Both the position numbers and the translations under genes were made by a program. From assembly GCA_021814735.1 (NCBI GenBank), contig JAKAHX010000008.1, positions 2,702-16,026 on the forward strand: a stretch of DNA of 13,325 nucleotides. Reading direction: 5' to 3'. The DNA comes from Chloroflexota bacterium (lineage in GTDB: Bacteria; Chloroflexota; Limnocylindria; Limnocylindrales; CSP1-4). The notes below the pieces were generated by a model. It was not told where the DNA came from. It saw nothing but the letters and a program-made list of their open reading frames with translations, and ran no database searches. Shown here in pieces: positions 13,172-13,325 of the stretch (position 1 is the first letter of the stretch; every line of letters starts with the position of its first letter).

Positions 13172-13325
13172 GGGCTGCCGAAGGCCCGGGTCCTCGCGGT
13201 CAACTGCACCCCCGACGACCACCGGCCCCCGACCGGTCTCCGGGACAGCGCCGGGCGTCGATCCTCCGCCACCCTGGGGCTCGAAGATGCGCCTGCTGCT
13301 GCCCCGCCTGGAACGCGCCAAGAAC

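Noticed and set aside
13198..13203. TTGACC as a -35 box for the DoxX-Rieske gene
   Set aside because: No -10-like hexamer lies 16-18 nt downstream.
13287..13325. Possible plus-strand gene starting at ATG 13287 and leaving the window (MRLLLPRLERAKN)
   Set aside because: Only 13 codons are visible, with no Shine-Dalgarno and no TAnnnT box at the expected distance. It is possible but unsupported.

Overview
The window is a high-GC (roughly 70% by eye), densely packed bacterial chromosomal segment with 14 recognisable protein genes and no rRNA, tRNA, insertion sequence or CRISPR array that I can see. GC-rich third positions, frequent GTG/TTG starts, a DUF4032 kinase-like protein and a mix of Shine-Dalgarno and leaderless starts point to Chloroflexota (Limnocylindria-like) or Actinomycetota. 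I cannot choose between these phyla from sequence alone; Chloroflexota is my first guess.

Layout, left to right. (1) 10-765: an ArsR/SmtB regulator preceded by a perfect inverted-repeat operator, then thioredoxin with a strong Shine-Dalgarno; two hairpins separate them. (2) 898-1844, minus strand: a DinB/maleylpyruvate-isomerase-fold protein and a small unknown protein with a TTG start. (3) 1902-2618, plus: a stand-alone cobalamin-binding protein with the W-x9-EH signature of CarH-type B12 photoreceptors but no DNA-binding domain. It converges on (4) 2673-4352, minus: an acyl-CoA mutase large subunit whose active-site residues look like isobutyryl-CoA mutase, not methylmalonyl-CoA mutase. (5) 4453-5097, plus: a lipoprotein of unknown function. 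(6) 5143-5475, minus: a 110-residue orphan, then a 459-bp gap containing only stem-loops. (7) 5935-6687, minus: a J-domain protein with a C-terminal DUF3820-like segment. (8) 6836-8250, plus: an operon of a SAM methyltransferase and a nitroreductase. (9) 8396-10475, minus: a two-gene ABC-2 type exporter (ATPase plus permease). (10) 10581-11924, minus: a DUF4032 protein with a kinase-like N-terminal region. (11) 12026-13171, minus: a fusion of a DoxX-like membrane domain to a Rieske 2Fe-2S domain.

Most neighbours are separate transcription units. Three themes recur. Redox chemistry: thioredoxin with a putative thiol-sensing ArsR, the nitroreductase, and the DoxX-Rieske fusion. Cobalamin: the B12 sensor-like protein and the B12-dependent mutase sit 54 bp apart, tail to tail. 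Gene expression: five genes without a Shine-Dalgarno have a TAnnnT hexamer ending exactly 6-8 nt before the start codon, as expected for leaderless transcripts. The genes with a strong Shine-Dalgarno are mostly, though not all, downstream members of gene pairs.

The points most worth following up are the W-x9-EH stand-alone B12 protein next to the ICM-like mutase, the DoxX-Rieske fusion, the ArsR-thioredoxin switch, and the leaderless promoter pattern. No defence system or mobile element was found.
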